Of a stretch of 42,702 nucleotides of DNA, positions 1-6,717 are shown piece after piece (within the stretch, counting starts at the first letter, position 1; each line of letters opens with the position of its first letter). Both the position numbers and the translations under genes were made by a program. The notes under the pieces are model-generated. The model saw only the letters and a list, made by a program, of their open reading frames with translations. It was not told the DNA's origin and ran no database searches. This DNA is from Lentisphaerae bacterium GWF2_49_21 (GTDB lineage: Bacteria; Verrucomicrobiota; Lentisphaeria; Victivallales; GWF2-50-93), in assembly GCA_001804805.1 (NCBI GenBank), contig MHBH01000001.1, positions 1-42,702 of the forward strand. The letters are read 5' to 3'.

Positions 1-256
1 TCTTAAATGACTCACTATACCTGAAAACCTCTTTCATACTACTTGCCTTTCCTTTTGGCAAGTGTCAACTTATTTCAGGACAAGACATCAACATCGAACT
101 TCCAACTTTGAACATCGAATAAAAGAAAAAACGCAAGCTGAAGCTTGTACTCCAACTTCAAATGTCAATTTAACGGCATAATCTTCCGCATTCATTGTGA
201 AATTTATTTATATTCATCCGGAGTTGGAAGTTCAAAGTTGAATGTTCGATGTTCAA
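1..256. repeat. Gene-free stretch with two dispersed repeat families
   Basis: No credible gene lies here. Bases 95-119 (CGAACTTCCAACTTTGAACA...) and 223-256 (GTTGGAAGTTCAAAGTTGAA...) are inverted copies of one purine/pyrimidine-skewed repeat, found again at 33764-33795. Bases 138-156 (CTGAAGCTTGTACTCCAAC) match half of the palindrome at 15239-15306. A 7-bp hairpin ACTTGCC/GGCAAGT lies near 41-62 without a T-run. The repeat at 223-256 directly abuts the stop codon of ispF. Confidence 0.6.
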
Positions 257-763
257 TTATTTCCTCTTCATTCCCCGCCTAGCCGGTTCCTTCTTCTCCA
301 ACAGGATGACCGCCATCGCCGCGATCCCTTCCCCTCTTCCGCAGAATCCCATGCCTTCAGTAGTCGTCGCCTTTACAGATATGCAATTCTCCTTAACGAA
401 AAAAACCTTTGCAAGGTTTCTCCTGATTTCCGGGACATATTCCGCGATCCTCGGTTTTTCGGCGACGATGGTGGAATCGAGATTGACGAGTTTCCATCCC
501 TTGAGCCTGGAATCGGAAAGTATCTTTGAAAGAAGCTTCAAGCTGTCTGCATTCTTATAAGCGGAATCATTGTCAGGAAACCATGTTCCGATGTCGCCCA
601 GGGCAAGCGCTCCGAGGACGGCATCCATCACAGCATGGACAAGGACATCCGCATCGCTGTGGCCGAGAAGGCCTTTTCCGGAAGGAATCCTGGCTCCGCC
701 GATGATACAGAGCCTGCCTCTGGCAAATCTGTGAACATCAAAGCCCTGTCCTATTCGAATCAC
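257..763 (-). CDS. ispF: 2-C-methyl-D-erythritol 2,4-cyclodiphosphate synthase
   Basis: This enzyme cyclises CDP-methylerythritol 2-phosphate to methylerythritol cyclodiphosphate with release of CMP, in the cytoplasmic MEP isoprenoid pathway. The 168 residues match the usual family length. The N-terminal GQGFDVHRF carries the Asp and His metal ligands. HSDADVLVHAVMDAVLGALALGDIG is the family signature region, with LGHSDADV at its start, and the C-terminal ATTTEGMGFCGRGEGIA is the nucleotide-binding segment. The start is GTG at 763, supported by AAGGA eight bases upstream. It is the last gene of a minus-strand run after bamD-like and lptE-like, separated from lptE by about 60 bases holding a strong hairpin. 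ispD is not in the window. The C-terminal tail KKEPARRGMKRK is basic and slightly extended. Confidence 0.96.
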   Translation of the reverse strand: MIRIGQGFDVHRFARGRLCIIGGARIPSGKGLLGHSDADVLVHAVMDAVLGALALGDIGTWFPDNDSAYKNADSLKLLSKILSDSRLKGWKLVNLDSTIVAEKPRIAEYVPEIRRNLAKVFFVKENCISVKATTTEGMGFCGRGEGIAAMAVILLEKKEPARRGMKRK

Positions 764-782
764 TAGTGGAATCCTTTCAGTT

Positions 783-822
783 GTAAGTATTCACCGAAGG
801 AGGGGATTCGGTGAATATTTAC
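783..822 (-). other. Strong intercistronic hairpin between lptE-like and ispF
   Basis: The 16-base arms GTAAGTATTCACCGAA (783-798) and TTCGGTGAATATTTAC (807-822) pair with one G/T exception around an 8-base loop. On the minus strand the loop reads TCCCCTCC, which contains an anti-Shine-Dalgarno-like CCTCC. No T-run follows, so it is not a classical terminator. It sits between the lptE stop and the ispF ribosome binding site and could be a processing, stabilising or partial-attenuation element. This role is inference. Confidence 0.6.
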
Positions 823-823
823 T

Positions 824-1348
824 TTACCAGGCTTCAACCGTATCAATTACGATTTGCTCGGCCGCTTCACGGCATGCCTGCTGTATGCCACGGCGCCTGG
901 CGATATCATTGTCCATCGCAACCTGATAACTTGCTCTTCCAATTACCTGCCTGTTGTTTACCAGCGGCTTGGCGCGGCCAGGAATTATCACGACAAACTC
1001 AAACTTAACCTCCAGGCTGAATTCCGCAGGCGTGTAAGTCTGGTCGTCATTGTGCGAATCATAGCCGATAGATGTTGTCTTTACGCTCACGATCTTGCCA
1101 TAGAGGACGCAATCGGCCTCCTCGAGCCCCTTGACCTTCAAGGAATTATCAAGCTCAAACTGCTCGGCGAGAGACTGCCTCATAAACTGTGTCGCCATCA
1201 TTTCAATCGTCTCGTTCTTGATAGGGGCTATGGCTATTGTCTTTATCTGCGGATGCATGACCGATCCCAATTGGTATCCGCAGCCGGCAATCAGCAGGAA
1301 CATCGACGCCGCCACGAGCAGGCATATTTCATATTTTACGGCTTTCAT
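824..1348 (-). CDS. LptE-like LPS-assembly lipoprotein
   Basis: LptE is the outer-membrane lipoprotein that plugs the LptD barrel and helps insert lipopolysaccharide. This 174-residue protein starts MKAVKYEICLLVAASMFLL and has the lipobox LIAGC, followed by GYQLGS, a typical opening of LptE/RlpB lipoproteins. The conserved 'I.I.PI.NET' strand is visible as IAIAPIKNETIEM. The remainder (FMRQSLAEQFELD, then alternating strands, then a C-terminal helix AREAAEQIVIDTVEAW-like) fits the DUF/LptE fold. The frame is open up to 1408, but I start at 1348. That start lies four bases after the bamD stop and has AAGGGG upstream. The spacing implies translational coupling with the upstream gene. The family call rests on the lipobox and strand pattern and not on any catalytic residue. 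Confidence 0.75.
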   Translation of the reverse strand: MKAVKYEICLLVAASMFLLIAGCGYQLGSVMHPQIKTIAIAPIKNETIEMMATQFMRQSLAEQFELDNSLKVKGLEEADCVLYGKIVSVKTTSIGYDSHNDDQTYTPAEFSLEVKFEFVVIIPGRAKPLVNNRQVIGRASYQVAMDNDIARRRGIQQACREAAEQIVIDTVEAW

Positions 1349-1352
1349 ATAT

Positions 1353-2453
1353 CTATTTCCCCTTTTCATCTTTCTGTTTCTCCACTTCAATTTTTCCACC
1401 AAGACCAAGATCCTCTATCGGAAGCATCCATTTCCCATTGCTGTTTTCCGGGACGATCATGATTTTGTCCTTTTCAAGCGGCATTTGCTCGGTGGTGTAC
1501 TGGACAATAAAATTATCCTTCCTCTCTATCTGCGTCGGCTTGTAATCCTGGTTCATCTTCCAAAGAAGATCTTCGGCATCGTCCGAAACCTTGTTCTCGG
1601 GATATGTCCTTATCAAATCATTGAGATATACCTGGGCCGCCTCGTCCCTGTCCATCCTATGGTAGAATTTCGCTATGCCGTAGAGCCTCTTCGCGGAAAT
1701 TTCTTCGGCCACGGCAAGATTTTCCTTGGCCCAGCCGACCTCGCTGTCTTTCGGGTATTTCTCAATTATCTTCTTCAGCGCGTCCTGGGCCTGGCGCACG
1801 TATGTGCCATCGCCATCCCCCCTGCGCGCCTTCTGTATGAGTATGTTCGCAAGCTCGAACTCGGCATATTTGACCTCCTCGGACTTCGGATACATCTTTA
1901 TTATATCCCTGAAGACCCTGAGAGCCTCGTCAATCTTGTTCTCTTCTATGTAAAGCTTCCCGAGCCTCAGCCGCATCTCAGGTGCGAACTTCGCGAACGG
2001 GGCATGCTTCAGAACTGCTTCAAATGTCTCAAGAGCCCTGTCCTTGTCCTTGATCCATGGCATCCATGAAAGTGCCGGATCCCTCCTGCCCTGGTAGAAC
2101 AAAGTTGCTATTTCATATTCACGCTGGACGGTCCCCGCGAAATCTATGCTTGAAGGAAAGGCGTTGAGCAGGCTTTCAAGGCGTTCAAATTCCTTATAGA
2201 GAAGATTTGCTTTCTTGTATGCTGTGGCGGCATGCTGCAGTGCATTCACCTTCAGTACCGGATCATCGGCCCAGTGCTCGGCGGCAAGATAATCTTCAGC
2301 GGCCCCCTTGTAGTTTCCCGCCTTTTCCTGGGCGGTCGCCTGATCGAAGGCAACACGTGACTCCGCGTCGCCCGCAGAGAGCACAAAACCGCAGGAGAAT
2401 ACCCCCGCCGCCAGAAAAATAGCCTTGACTCTCTTATCCATCAGTTTTTGCAT
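1353..2453 (-). CDS. BamD/YfiO-like TPR protein of outer-membrane assembly
   Basis: About 366 residues with an N-terminal export signal (KAIFLAAGVFSCGFVLSAGDA) followed by tandem tetratricopeptide helices. Units include AGNYKGAAEDYLAAEHWA, NKIDEALRVFRDIIKMYPKS, QDALKKIIEKYPKDSEVGWA and MDRDEAAQVYLNDLIRTYPEN, with the 'YP.S' helix ends typical of BamD and Tol-Pal TPR proteins. VFSCG could be a weak lipobox, so it may be a lipoprotein, but an ordinary signal cleavage after LSA is equally possible. Codons upstream of 2453 are open but run into the divergent truB region. I chose ATG 2453, with ATG 2441 as an alternative. It is coupled to lptE-like, which supports a role in outer-membrane biogenesis. 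It could also be a CpoB/YbgF-type protein. Confidence 0.7.
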   Translation of the reverse strand: MQKLMDKRVKAIFLAAGVFSCGFVLSAGDAESRVAFDQATAQEKAGNYKGAAEDYLAAEHWADDPVLKVNALQHAATAYKKANLLYKEFERLESLLNAFPSSIDFAGTVQREYEIATLFYQGRRDPALSWMPWIKDKDRALETFEAVLKHAPFAKFAPEMRLRLGKLYIEENKIDEALRVFRDIIKMYPKSEEVKYAEFELANILIQKARRGDGDGTYVRQAQDALKKIIEKYPKDSEVGWAKENLAVAEEISAKRLYGIAKFYHRMDRDEAAQVYLNDLIRTYPENKVSDDAEDLLWKMNQDYKPTQIERKDNFIVQYTTEQMPLEKDKIMIVPENSNGKWMLPIEDLGLGGKIEVEKQKDEKGK

Positions 2454-2542
2454 ATCTTTTAAATTTCTCAAAACGCGTAATTTACACCTGTTTCCACATT
2501 TTTCTAATAGGAGGGAACAAAGTAGGGGAAATAATTCTTTGC

Positions 2543-3283
2543 ATGGCAAAAAATTATAACTGTCCTATATTAGCGCCCATGAAAAACAGGATTGAACCAT
2601 TTCCGCACAGCGGGATCGTACTCGTCGACAAGCCGAAGGACTGGACGAGCCATGACGTCGTCAACTTCATCCGCGGACGTTTCAACGTGAAGAAGGTCGG
2701 ACACTGCGGAACCCTTGATCCTGCGGCGACCGGACTCCTCGTCATGCTCCTCGGACATGCCACGAAGATGAGCCAGCAGCTCAGCGGTTCCGACAAAACC
2801 TACGAAGGCACGATACTCTTCGGCAAGGAGACCGATTCCCAGGACATGGACGGCAAGATTGTGTCCGAGAAGGACTGCTCCTTCCTCACAGAGGAGATGG
2901 TAAGAGCGGAATTTGCGAAGTTCGCAGGCGAAATGGAACAGATCCCCCCGATGGTCTCCGCCCGGAAGATCGACGGCAAGCACCTATACGAACTTGCACG
3001 CGAAGGCAAGGAAGTTGAAAGGGAGGCGAAAAAGATTACCATACACAGCATGGATGTGAAGAAAGTTTATCTGCCTTACACCGATTTCGTCATGAAATGT
3101 TCCAAGGGGACATATGTCAGGACGATCTGCTACGACATAGGAAAGAACCTCGGATGCGGAGCCGTACTATTCTCGCTCAGGAGGACGGCAAGCGGCGAAT
3201 TCAGCATTGAAAAGGCCGTCGACACCGAGACTATGAAGACCTGGACGCAGGAAGATCTCTACAAGGCGATAGTTGAATTCTAA
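2543..3283 (+). CDS. truB: tRNA pseudouridine(55) synthase TruB
   Basis: TruB isomerises U55 of the tRNA T-loop to pseudouridine. GIVLVDKPKDWTSHDVV is the N-terminal family motif. KKVGHCGTLDPAATGLLV holds the catalytic Asp (in TLDP). KTYEGTILFGKETDSQDMDG and the later GTYVRTICYDIGKNLGC are the second and third conserved blocks, and SLRRTASGEF closes the catalytic domain. The protein is about 246 residues from 2543 or 234 from ATG 2579. Neither start has a good Shine-Dalgarno sequence, and 2579 leaves a typical short lead before GIVLV. It is divergent from the bamD-like operon, so promoters for both directions should lie in 2454-2578. rbfA and ribF, its frequent neighbours, are absent. Confidence 0.96.
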   Translation: MAKNYNCPILAPMKNRIEPFPHSGIVLVDKPKDWTSHDVVNFIRGRFNVKKVGHCGTLDPAATGLLVMLLGHATKMSQQLSGSDKTYEGTILFGKETDSQDMDGKIVSEKDCSFLTEEMVRAEFAKFAGEMEQIPPMVSARKIDGKHLYELAREGKEVEREAKKITIHSMDVKKVYLPYTDFVMKCSKGTYVRTICYDIGKNLGCGAVLFSLRRTASGEFSIEKAVDTETMKTWTQEDLYKAIVEF

Positions 3284-3318
3284 GACTGAACTTCACACAC
3301 CCCGTAGCTTTAGCACAT

Positions 3319-3759
3319 TCACTTATTAGATTTCGGGCTGGGAGGTTTTAAATCCTCTGGTGGCAATACGTCTCGCTTTGTAACTTTAGTGTCGCGATAT
3401 CCCCACTCTTCCTTCACCCATTCTGCTCCGTCCATCACCCAGAACCATATTCTGGAATCGTCACTATTATACAACCATACGCGATCTTCTGAATCCCATT
3501 TCCAGTATACATTAAGCATCGGTACGAATTTCGAAGTCGAATCTCGATACATGAGAACACCTTTGGCGTCGTGAATTGTGACGATCCAACGTCGCCCAGT
3601 ATCGTTCTCTTGCCGCTTCTCTATTGGAACTGTGAGGACAAATTTGCCGGACGGCGACACCAGCGATTGAACTTGGTTTGGTTCAGGAGAGTTTGGCATG
3701 TAACCAAAAACGCATAGCAAGATGCAAGCTGATAGTGTCTTTATTATCCTATCCAACAT
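3319..3759 (-). CDS. Small exported protein of unknown function
   Basis: I do not recognise a family. The 146 residues open with a hydrophobic segment (TLSACILLCVFGYMP) that looks like a signal peptide or membrane anchor. A compact beta-rich body follows, with many aromatic residues (WIVTIHDAKGVLMYRD, YWKWDSEDRVWLYNSDDS, IWFWVMDGAEWVKEEWGYRD). The end is a Pro/Lys-rich tail (PPEDLKPPSPKSNK). The repeated W/Y strands suggest a small propeller-like or lipocalin-like extracellular domain, but no motif proves it. It is convergent with truB, 35 bases from its stop, and is separate from the paralogue pair upstream on the same strand. Base composition is more AT-rich than the neighbours. Confidence 0.65.
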   Translation of the reverse strand: MLDRIIKTLSACILLCVFGYMPNSPEPNQVQSLVSPSGKFVLTVPIEKRQENDTGRRWIVTIHDAKGVLMYRDSTSKFVPMLNVYWKWDSEDRVWLYNSDDSRIWFWVMDGAEWVKEEWGYRDTKVTKRDVLPPEDLKPPSPKSNK

Positions 3760-3831
3760 TTAATTTTGACCTTCTAAAATAATAAAGCGAATGGCGAATA
3801 AAGGATTTTATTTCCAATAGATCTAGCCGCT

Positions 3832-4500
3832 TCAGAACTTGAAGTTTATCACCGGGAAATAAGGGATCCAGCCGTCCTTGATATAGTTCAGGACGCCGAT
3901 CTGGAATCCGCTTTTCTCGCTCATGTTCAATATTCCAAGCTGGAGCCCGCCGACCTTGTCGGAGATATTCACAATGCTGAACTGGACACCGTTTACCTCT
4001 TCGGCATCGGTGAAAAAGCCTGCCGTCTGAAGACCGTTCACTTCCTTTGTCATGCTTGTGAAGACGCTCACCTCGATCCCGTTCACAATCCCGTTACCGT
4101 CGGAAATAGGTGCACCCACCTTGATCCCGTAGACTTTTGAGTTCAGGGAGTAGGAAGGTACGCCTGGGAGGAACACGAGCTCGAAGACGTCCCAGCTGTC
4201 CATGTCGAGTTCCGCAAGCGCGGCCTGGGCGGCCAGCTCCTTGGGCTTTGCTGCCTCCACCTTTGCTGGAGTATCGGCTGCAAGAAGTATCGGCTTATCA
4301 GCAGTTTTCTCCTCCGAGACTTTCGGGAGTGCATTGTCCTTGTCGGTTTCAATTTCACTCCTGGAGAAGTCGGTAATGGAGTTTTTGACAGTTTTCATTG
4401 CCGCCCCATCGCCGGTATCGCCCCTGTCGGCATAGACATAGAGGGCAATGCAGAGCCCCAGGCAGGCGAGGACAAAAAGTCCAAGTATAGTTCTTTTCAT
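3832..4500 (-). CDS. GFQ/VN short-repeat surface protein, paralogue 2 (LA_2272-like)
   Basis: The 222 residues start MKRTILGLFVLACLGLCIALYVYA, a signal peptide or N-terminal anchor. A low-complexity Lys/Glu/Ala spacer follows (about residues 25-105). The C-terminal domain begins DVFELVFLPGVPSYSLNSKVYGIKVG and ends in repeats of about 13-15 residues: EVNGVQFSIVNISDKV, GGLQLGILNMSEKSG, FQIGVLNYIKDGWIP, then NFKF. This resembles the repeat family known from Leptospira LA_2272-type surface proteins, probably a beta-solenoid or porin-like layer. The ORF is open to 4530, but ATG 4500 begins the signal sequence and has GGAGAG upstream. It follows its longer-repeat paralogue by about 30 bases, so both are likely co-transcribed. 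Function is unknown. Confidence 0.7.
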   Translation of the reverse strand: MKRTILGLFVLACLGLCIALYVYADRGDTGDGAAMKTVKNSITDFSRSEIETDKDNALPKVSEEKTADKPILLAADTPAKVEAAKPKELAAQAALAELDMDSWDVFELVFLPGVPSYSLNSKVYGIKVGAPISDGNGIVNGIEVSVFTSMTKEVNGLQTAGFFTDAEEVNGVQFSIVNISDKVGGLQLGILNMSEKSGFQIGVLNYIKDGWIPYFPVINFKF

Positions 4501-4531
4501 CGCATCTCTCCTTTTTTCCTGGTGAATCATT

Positions 4532-5179
4532 TTAGAATTTGATGTTGAAAATTATCATGAAGGGAATCCATCCGTCTTCAATGATGTTCACAAGACCAAA
4601 CTGACAACCGCTTTTTTTGCTGTAGTTAAAGACGCCCAGCTGGCCGCCCTTGAGCTCCTCGCCCACGATATTCACGGCACTCGCCTGGAAGCCGTCAACT
4701 TTGTTGGCTACATTTACCGCACCCGCCTGGAAACCGGCTACCTTGCCGGTTACATTTACCACACTCGCCTGGAAGCCTTTGATCTCATTGGCGATGTTCA
4801 CCTGGCTCAGCTCGAAGCCAATGACCTCTTCGGAGATGTTCACCAAGCTTGTCGCCTGCAGACCATATACCCTCTTGGCCCTGTTGACGCCCAACAAGGT
4901 TGCCTGTACCCCGTATACATAGTCCGTTCCGCTTAAGAGGATCGAAGGCTCGATCCCGCGGACCCTTCCATAACCGGAAACCATAGGTACGCCAATCTTG
5001 ATTCCATATACGTTGGAGTAGTTGGTCCCCTGGGGGATTCCAGGGAAAAACCCGATCTGCAGGAACGTCCACTCGTCGAGGGGCTTTAGCGTTGGAGCAT
5101 CTTGTTTGTCTCCTGCGTCCGCTGAAACCAGCAGAGCCCCGCAGAAGATGACAGCCATCATTAAAAACAGTTTTTTCAT
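4532..5179 (-). CDS. GFQ/VN short-repeat surface protein, paralogue 1 (LA_2272-like)
   Basis: A 215-residue exported protein with signal peptide MKKLFLMMAVIFCGALLVSA. The segment EWTFLQIGFFPGIPQGTNYSNVYGIKIGVP parallels the second paralogue. The rest is a run of near-identical units with hydrophobic positions spaced every second residue: GFELSQVNIANEIK, GFQASVVNVTGKVA, GFQAGAVNVANKVD, GFQASAVNIVGEELK, GGQLGVFNYSKKS. The C-terminus EDGWIPFMIIFNIKF matches that of the paralogue and ends in an aromatic residue, as outer-membrane proteins often do. The regular unit length suggests a stacked beta-strand fold. The gene is divergent from the metal-uptake unit and shares its 270-bp upstream region. 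Known relatives have no settled biochemical role. Confidence 0.72.
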   Translation of the reverse strand: MKKLFLMMAVIFCGALLVSADAGDKQDAPTLKPLDEWTFLQIGFFPGIPQGTNYSNVYGIKIGVPMVSGYGRVRGIEPSILLSGTDYVYGVQATLLGVNRAKRVYGLQATSLVNISEEVIGFELSQVNIANEIKGFQASVVNVTGKVAGFQAGAVNVANKVDGFQASAVNIVGEELKGGQLGVFNYSKKSGCQFGLVNIIEDGWIPFMIIFNIKF

Positions 5180-5294
5180 AATATGCCGACTCCCTGTTAT
5201 ATTTTCATAATCTACCTAATATTGCACTGCTCCGCCAATTTGCAACTGAAATCGGACACAAGTCCGTTATTATCGGAGCCTTACATATTGACTC

Positions 5295-5319
5295 TTGACA
5301 AAGTATTATTTTGTAATAC
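5295..5319 (+). promoter_or_regulatory. Promoter -35-like hexamer with operator-like palindrome
   Basis: TTGACA at 5295-5300 is a perfect -35 hexamer. GTATTA (5303-5308) and TAATAC (5314-5319) form a perfect inverted repeat around a 5-base spacer, where a repressor would block transcription. No -10 hexamer at ideal 17-base spacing is obvious; TTAATA at 5321-5326 gives a spacer of 20. The site precedes the RHH regulator and metal transporter genes, so autoregulation by that protein, or by a Fur/MntR-type protein, is a reasonable inference. Confidence 0.5.
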
Positions 5320-5323
5320 CTTA

Positions 5324-5413
5324 ATAAGGAATCTCCTGAAGTCCATCCCCATCCAAGCAGCGGGGGTATTACGGACGGACTCACTGCCCCTTTGGGGGCC
5401 GGAGATTCCTTAT
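5324..5413 (+). ncRNA. Candidate structured leader RNA (riboswitch-like) of the metal-uptake unit
   Basis: A perfect 13-bp stem joins ATAAGGAATCTCC (5324-5336) to GGAGATTCCTTAT (5401-5413). Three further helices fit inside it: AGTCC/GGACT (5340-5344 with 5377-5381), ATCCCC/GGGGGT (5345-5350 with 5362-5367, one G-T pair) and GCCCC/GGGGC (5386-5390 with 5395-5399). This gives a three-way-junction shape in the 5' untranslated region, close to where transcription should begin. I could not assign it to a known riboswitch class. It could instead be a small palindromic repeat or MITE. Compensatory changes in relatives would decide. Confidence 0.45.
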
Positions 5414-5454
5414 AAAGAAGGCTAAAGCCAGAAGATTAAAGAGAAGGAGTTCTT

Positions 5455-5739
5455 ATGCCGAAGAAAAACGTAGTGATGACTTTCAAGGTGGACGGACCGC
5501 TGCTCAGTGCTCTCAACAGCGTTCCGAACCGTTCCGAGTTCATACGGTCAGCCATACTCTCCGCCCTGGACAACATCTGCCCTCTCTGCGGCGGCACAGG
5601 CATATTCACTCCGGACCAGAGGAAGCACTGGGAATCCTTCAACAAAAACCATGCCATCAGACACTGCGGAGACTGCGATGCGATCCATATAGTCTGCAAG
5701 AACGACAAGAAGACAAACAGACATCCCAAGGTGGAATAA
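5455..5739 (+). CDS. Ribbon-helix-helix regulator with Cys-rich metal-binding tail
   Basis: A 94-residue protein. Residues 4-40 (KNVVMTFKVDGPLLSALNSV then NRSEFIRSAILSALDN) have the strand-helix-helix pattern of CopG/Arc DNA-binding proteins. The second half has paired cysteines CPLCGGTG (about 42-49) and CGDC (about 72-75), a further VC, and several histidines (KHW, KNHAIRH), arranged as a likely zinc-binding module. AAGGAG at proper spacing fixes the start. It is the first gene before a znuABC-like set, so I infer a metal-responsive repressor of that operon, binding the palindrome at 5303-5319. It stands where a Fur/Zur protein would be expected, and no Fur-family gene is present. The ligand metal is not shown by sequence. 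Confidence 0.75.
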   Translation: MPKKNVVMTFKVDGPLLSALNSVPNRSEFIRSAILSALDNICPLCGGTGIFTPDQRKHWESFNKNHAIRHCGDCDAIHIVCKNDKKTNRHPKVE

Positions 5740-5795
5740 ATATGACAAGATTCAAAATCCGAAACAAATGAAGAATCTATGAACAGGAGATGATT

Positions 5796-6653
5796 ATGCG
5801 ATGCCTTTCGACAATTCTACTGATCCTGGCCGCCGCCTGGGTTTGCCCGGCGGAAAATCCGAAGACAAGGATCGTGACCTCCTTCTACCCGATCCATGTT
5901 GCCGTCCTGAACATCACGGCAGGCGTACCGGGCATAACTGTCTCGAACATGGCCAGGCAGGTATCCGGCTGCCTCCACGACTACCAGCTGACACCCGACG
6001 ACATGAAAACCCTGGAGACCGCGGATATATTCGTCGTAAACGGTGCAGGCATGGAATCCTTCCTCGACAAGGTGGTCAAGAACAGGAAAAATCTGAAAAT
6101 AGTGGATGCCAGCGAAGGCATCGATCTGATTAAGACTGACAATGTGCCCAATCCCCATGTATGGGTAAGCATGAGCCTTCACATGAAGCAGATCGGGAAC
6201 CTCGCCGACGGTCTTTCAAAAGCTGATCCGGGAAACGCAGACGCATACAGGAAGAACGCGGATGCTTATCTCGCAAAACTCGATGAACTAAGAAAAAAAA
6301 TGAACGACGCTCTCAAGGATCTAAAGAACCGCGACATCATAACATTCCACGAGGCCTTCCCTTATTTCGCAAAGGAGTTCGGATTGAAAATCGCGGCGGT
6401 TATAGAACGCGAACCCGGTTCCGAACCGGATGCCCGCGAACTCGCACGGACCATAGACCTCATAAGGAAGTTCAAGGTGAAGGTTATATTCACCGAACCC
6501 CAGTATTCCGCGAAAAGCGCAGAAACGATCGCACGCGAGACTTCGGCTAAAATATATGTCCTTGATCCGGCAGTGACCGGCCCCGTCGAGGCAGACGCCT
6601 ATCTGAAGATAATGGAGAAAAATCTGGAAGTGCTGAAGACAGCATTGAAGTGA
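5796..6653 (+). CDS. Metal ABC transporter substrate-binding protein (ZnuA/TroA family)
   Basis: A periplasmic zinc- or manganese-type binding protein of 285 residues. It has the signal peptide MRCLSTILLILAAAWVCPA and the family opening RIVTSFYPIHVAVLNIT. Conserved metal ligands are visible: His in SGCLHDYQLTPDD, His in NPHVWVS, His in ITFHEAFPYFAKEFGL, and the acidic position near the end in VLDPAVTG. The His-rich loop of many ZnuA proteins is absent; only a short IKTDNVP links the two halves. The ORF is open from 5790, but AGGAG places the start at ATG 5796. It is the first transporter gene after the RHH regulator, and ATPase and permease follow in order. Metal choice between Zn and Mn cannot be settled here. 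Confidence 0.9.
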   Translation: MRCLSTILLILAAAWVCPAENPKTRIVTSFYPIHVAVLNITAGVPGITVSNMARQVSGCLHDYQLTPDDMKTLETADIFVVNGAGMESFLDKVVKNRKNLKIVDASEGIDLIKTDNVPNPHVWVSMSLHMKQIGNLADGLSKADPGNADAYRKNADAYLAKLDELRKKMNDALKDLKNRDIITFHEAFPYFAKEFGLKIAAVIEREPGSEPDARELARTIDLIRKFKVKVIFTEPQYSAKSAETIARETSAKIYVLDPAVTGPVEADAYLKIMEKNLEVLKTALK

Positions 6654-6716
6654 TACTGGAAACTCGTAACCGGGACCTTGAAACTTGAAATCAAAAATTG
6701 AAAATCAGAAATCGGA
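6653..6716 (+). repeat. AT-rich purine repeat reaching into the ATPase 5' end
   Basis: A stretch of TTGAAACTTGAAATC and AAAAATTGAAAATC units, of the same family as 8498-8600, 20616-20665, 36484-36520 and 36990-37050. In frame it encodes KSKIENQKSE. Confidence 0.6.
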
Positions 6717-6717
6717 A

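Noticed and set aside
1131-2069. 312-codon plus-strand frame across the bamD/lptE region
   Set aside because: It is opposite to two well-supported genes with family features, and no start signal precedes it.
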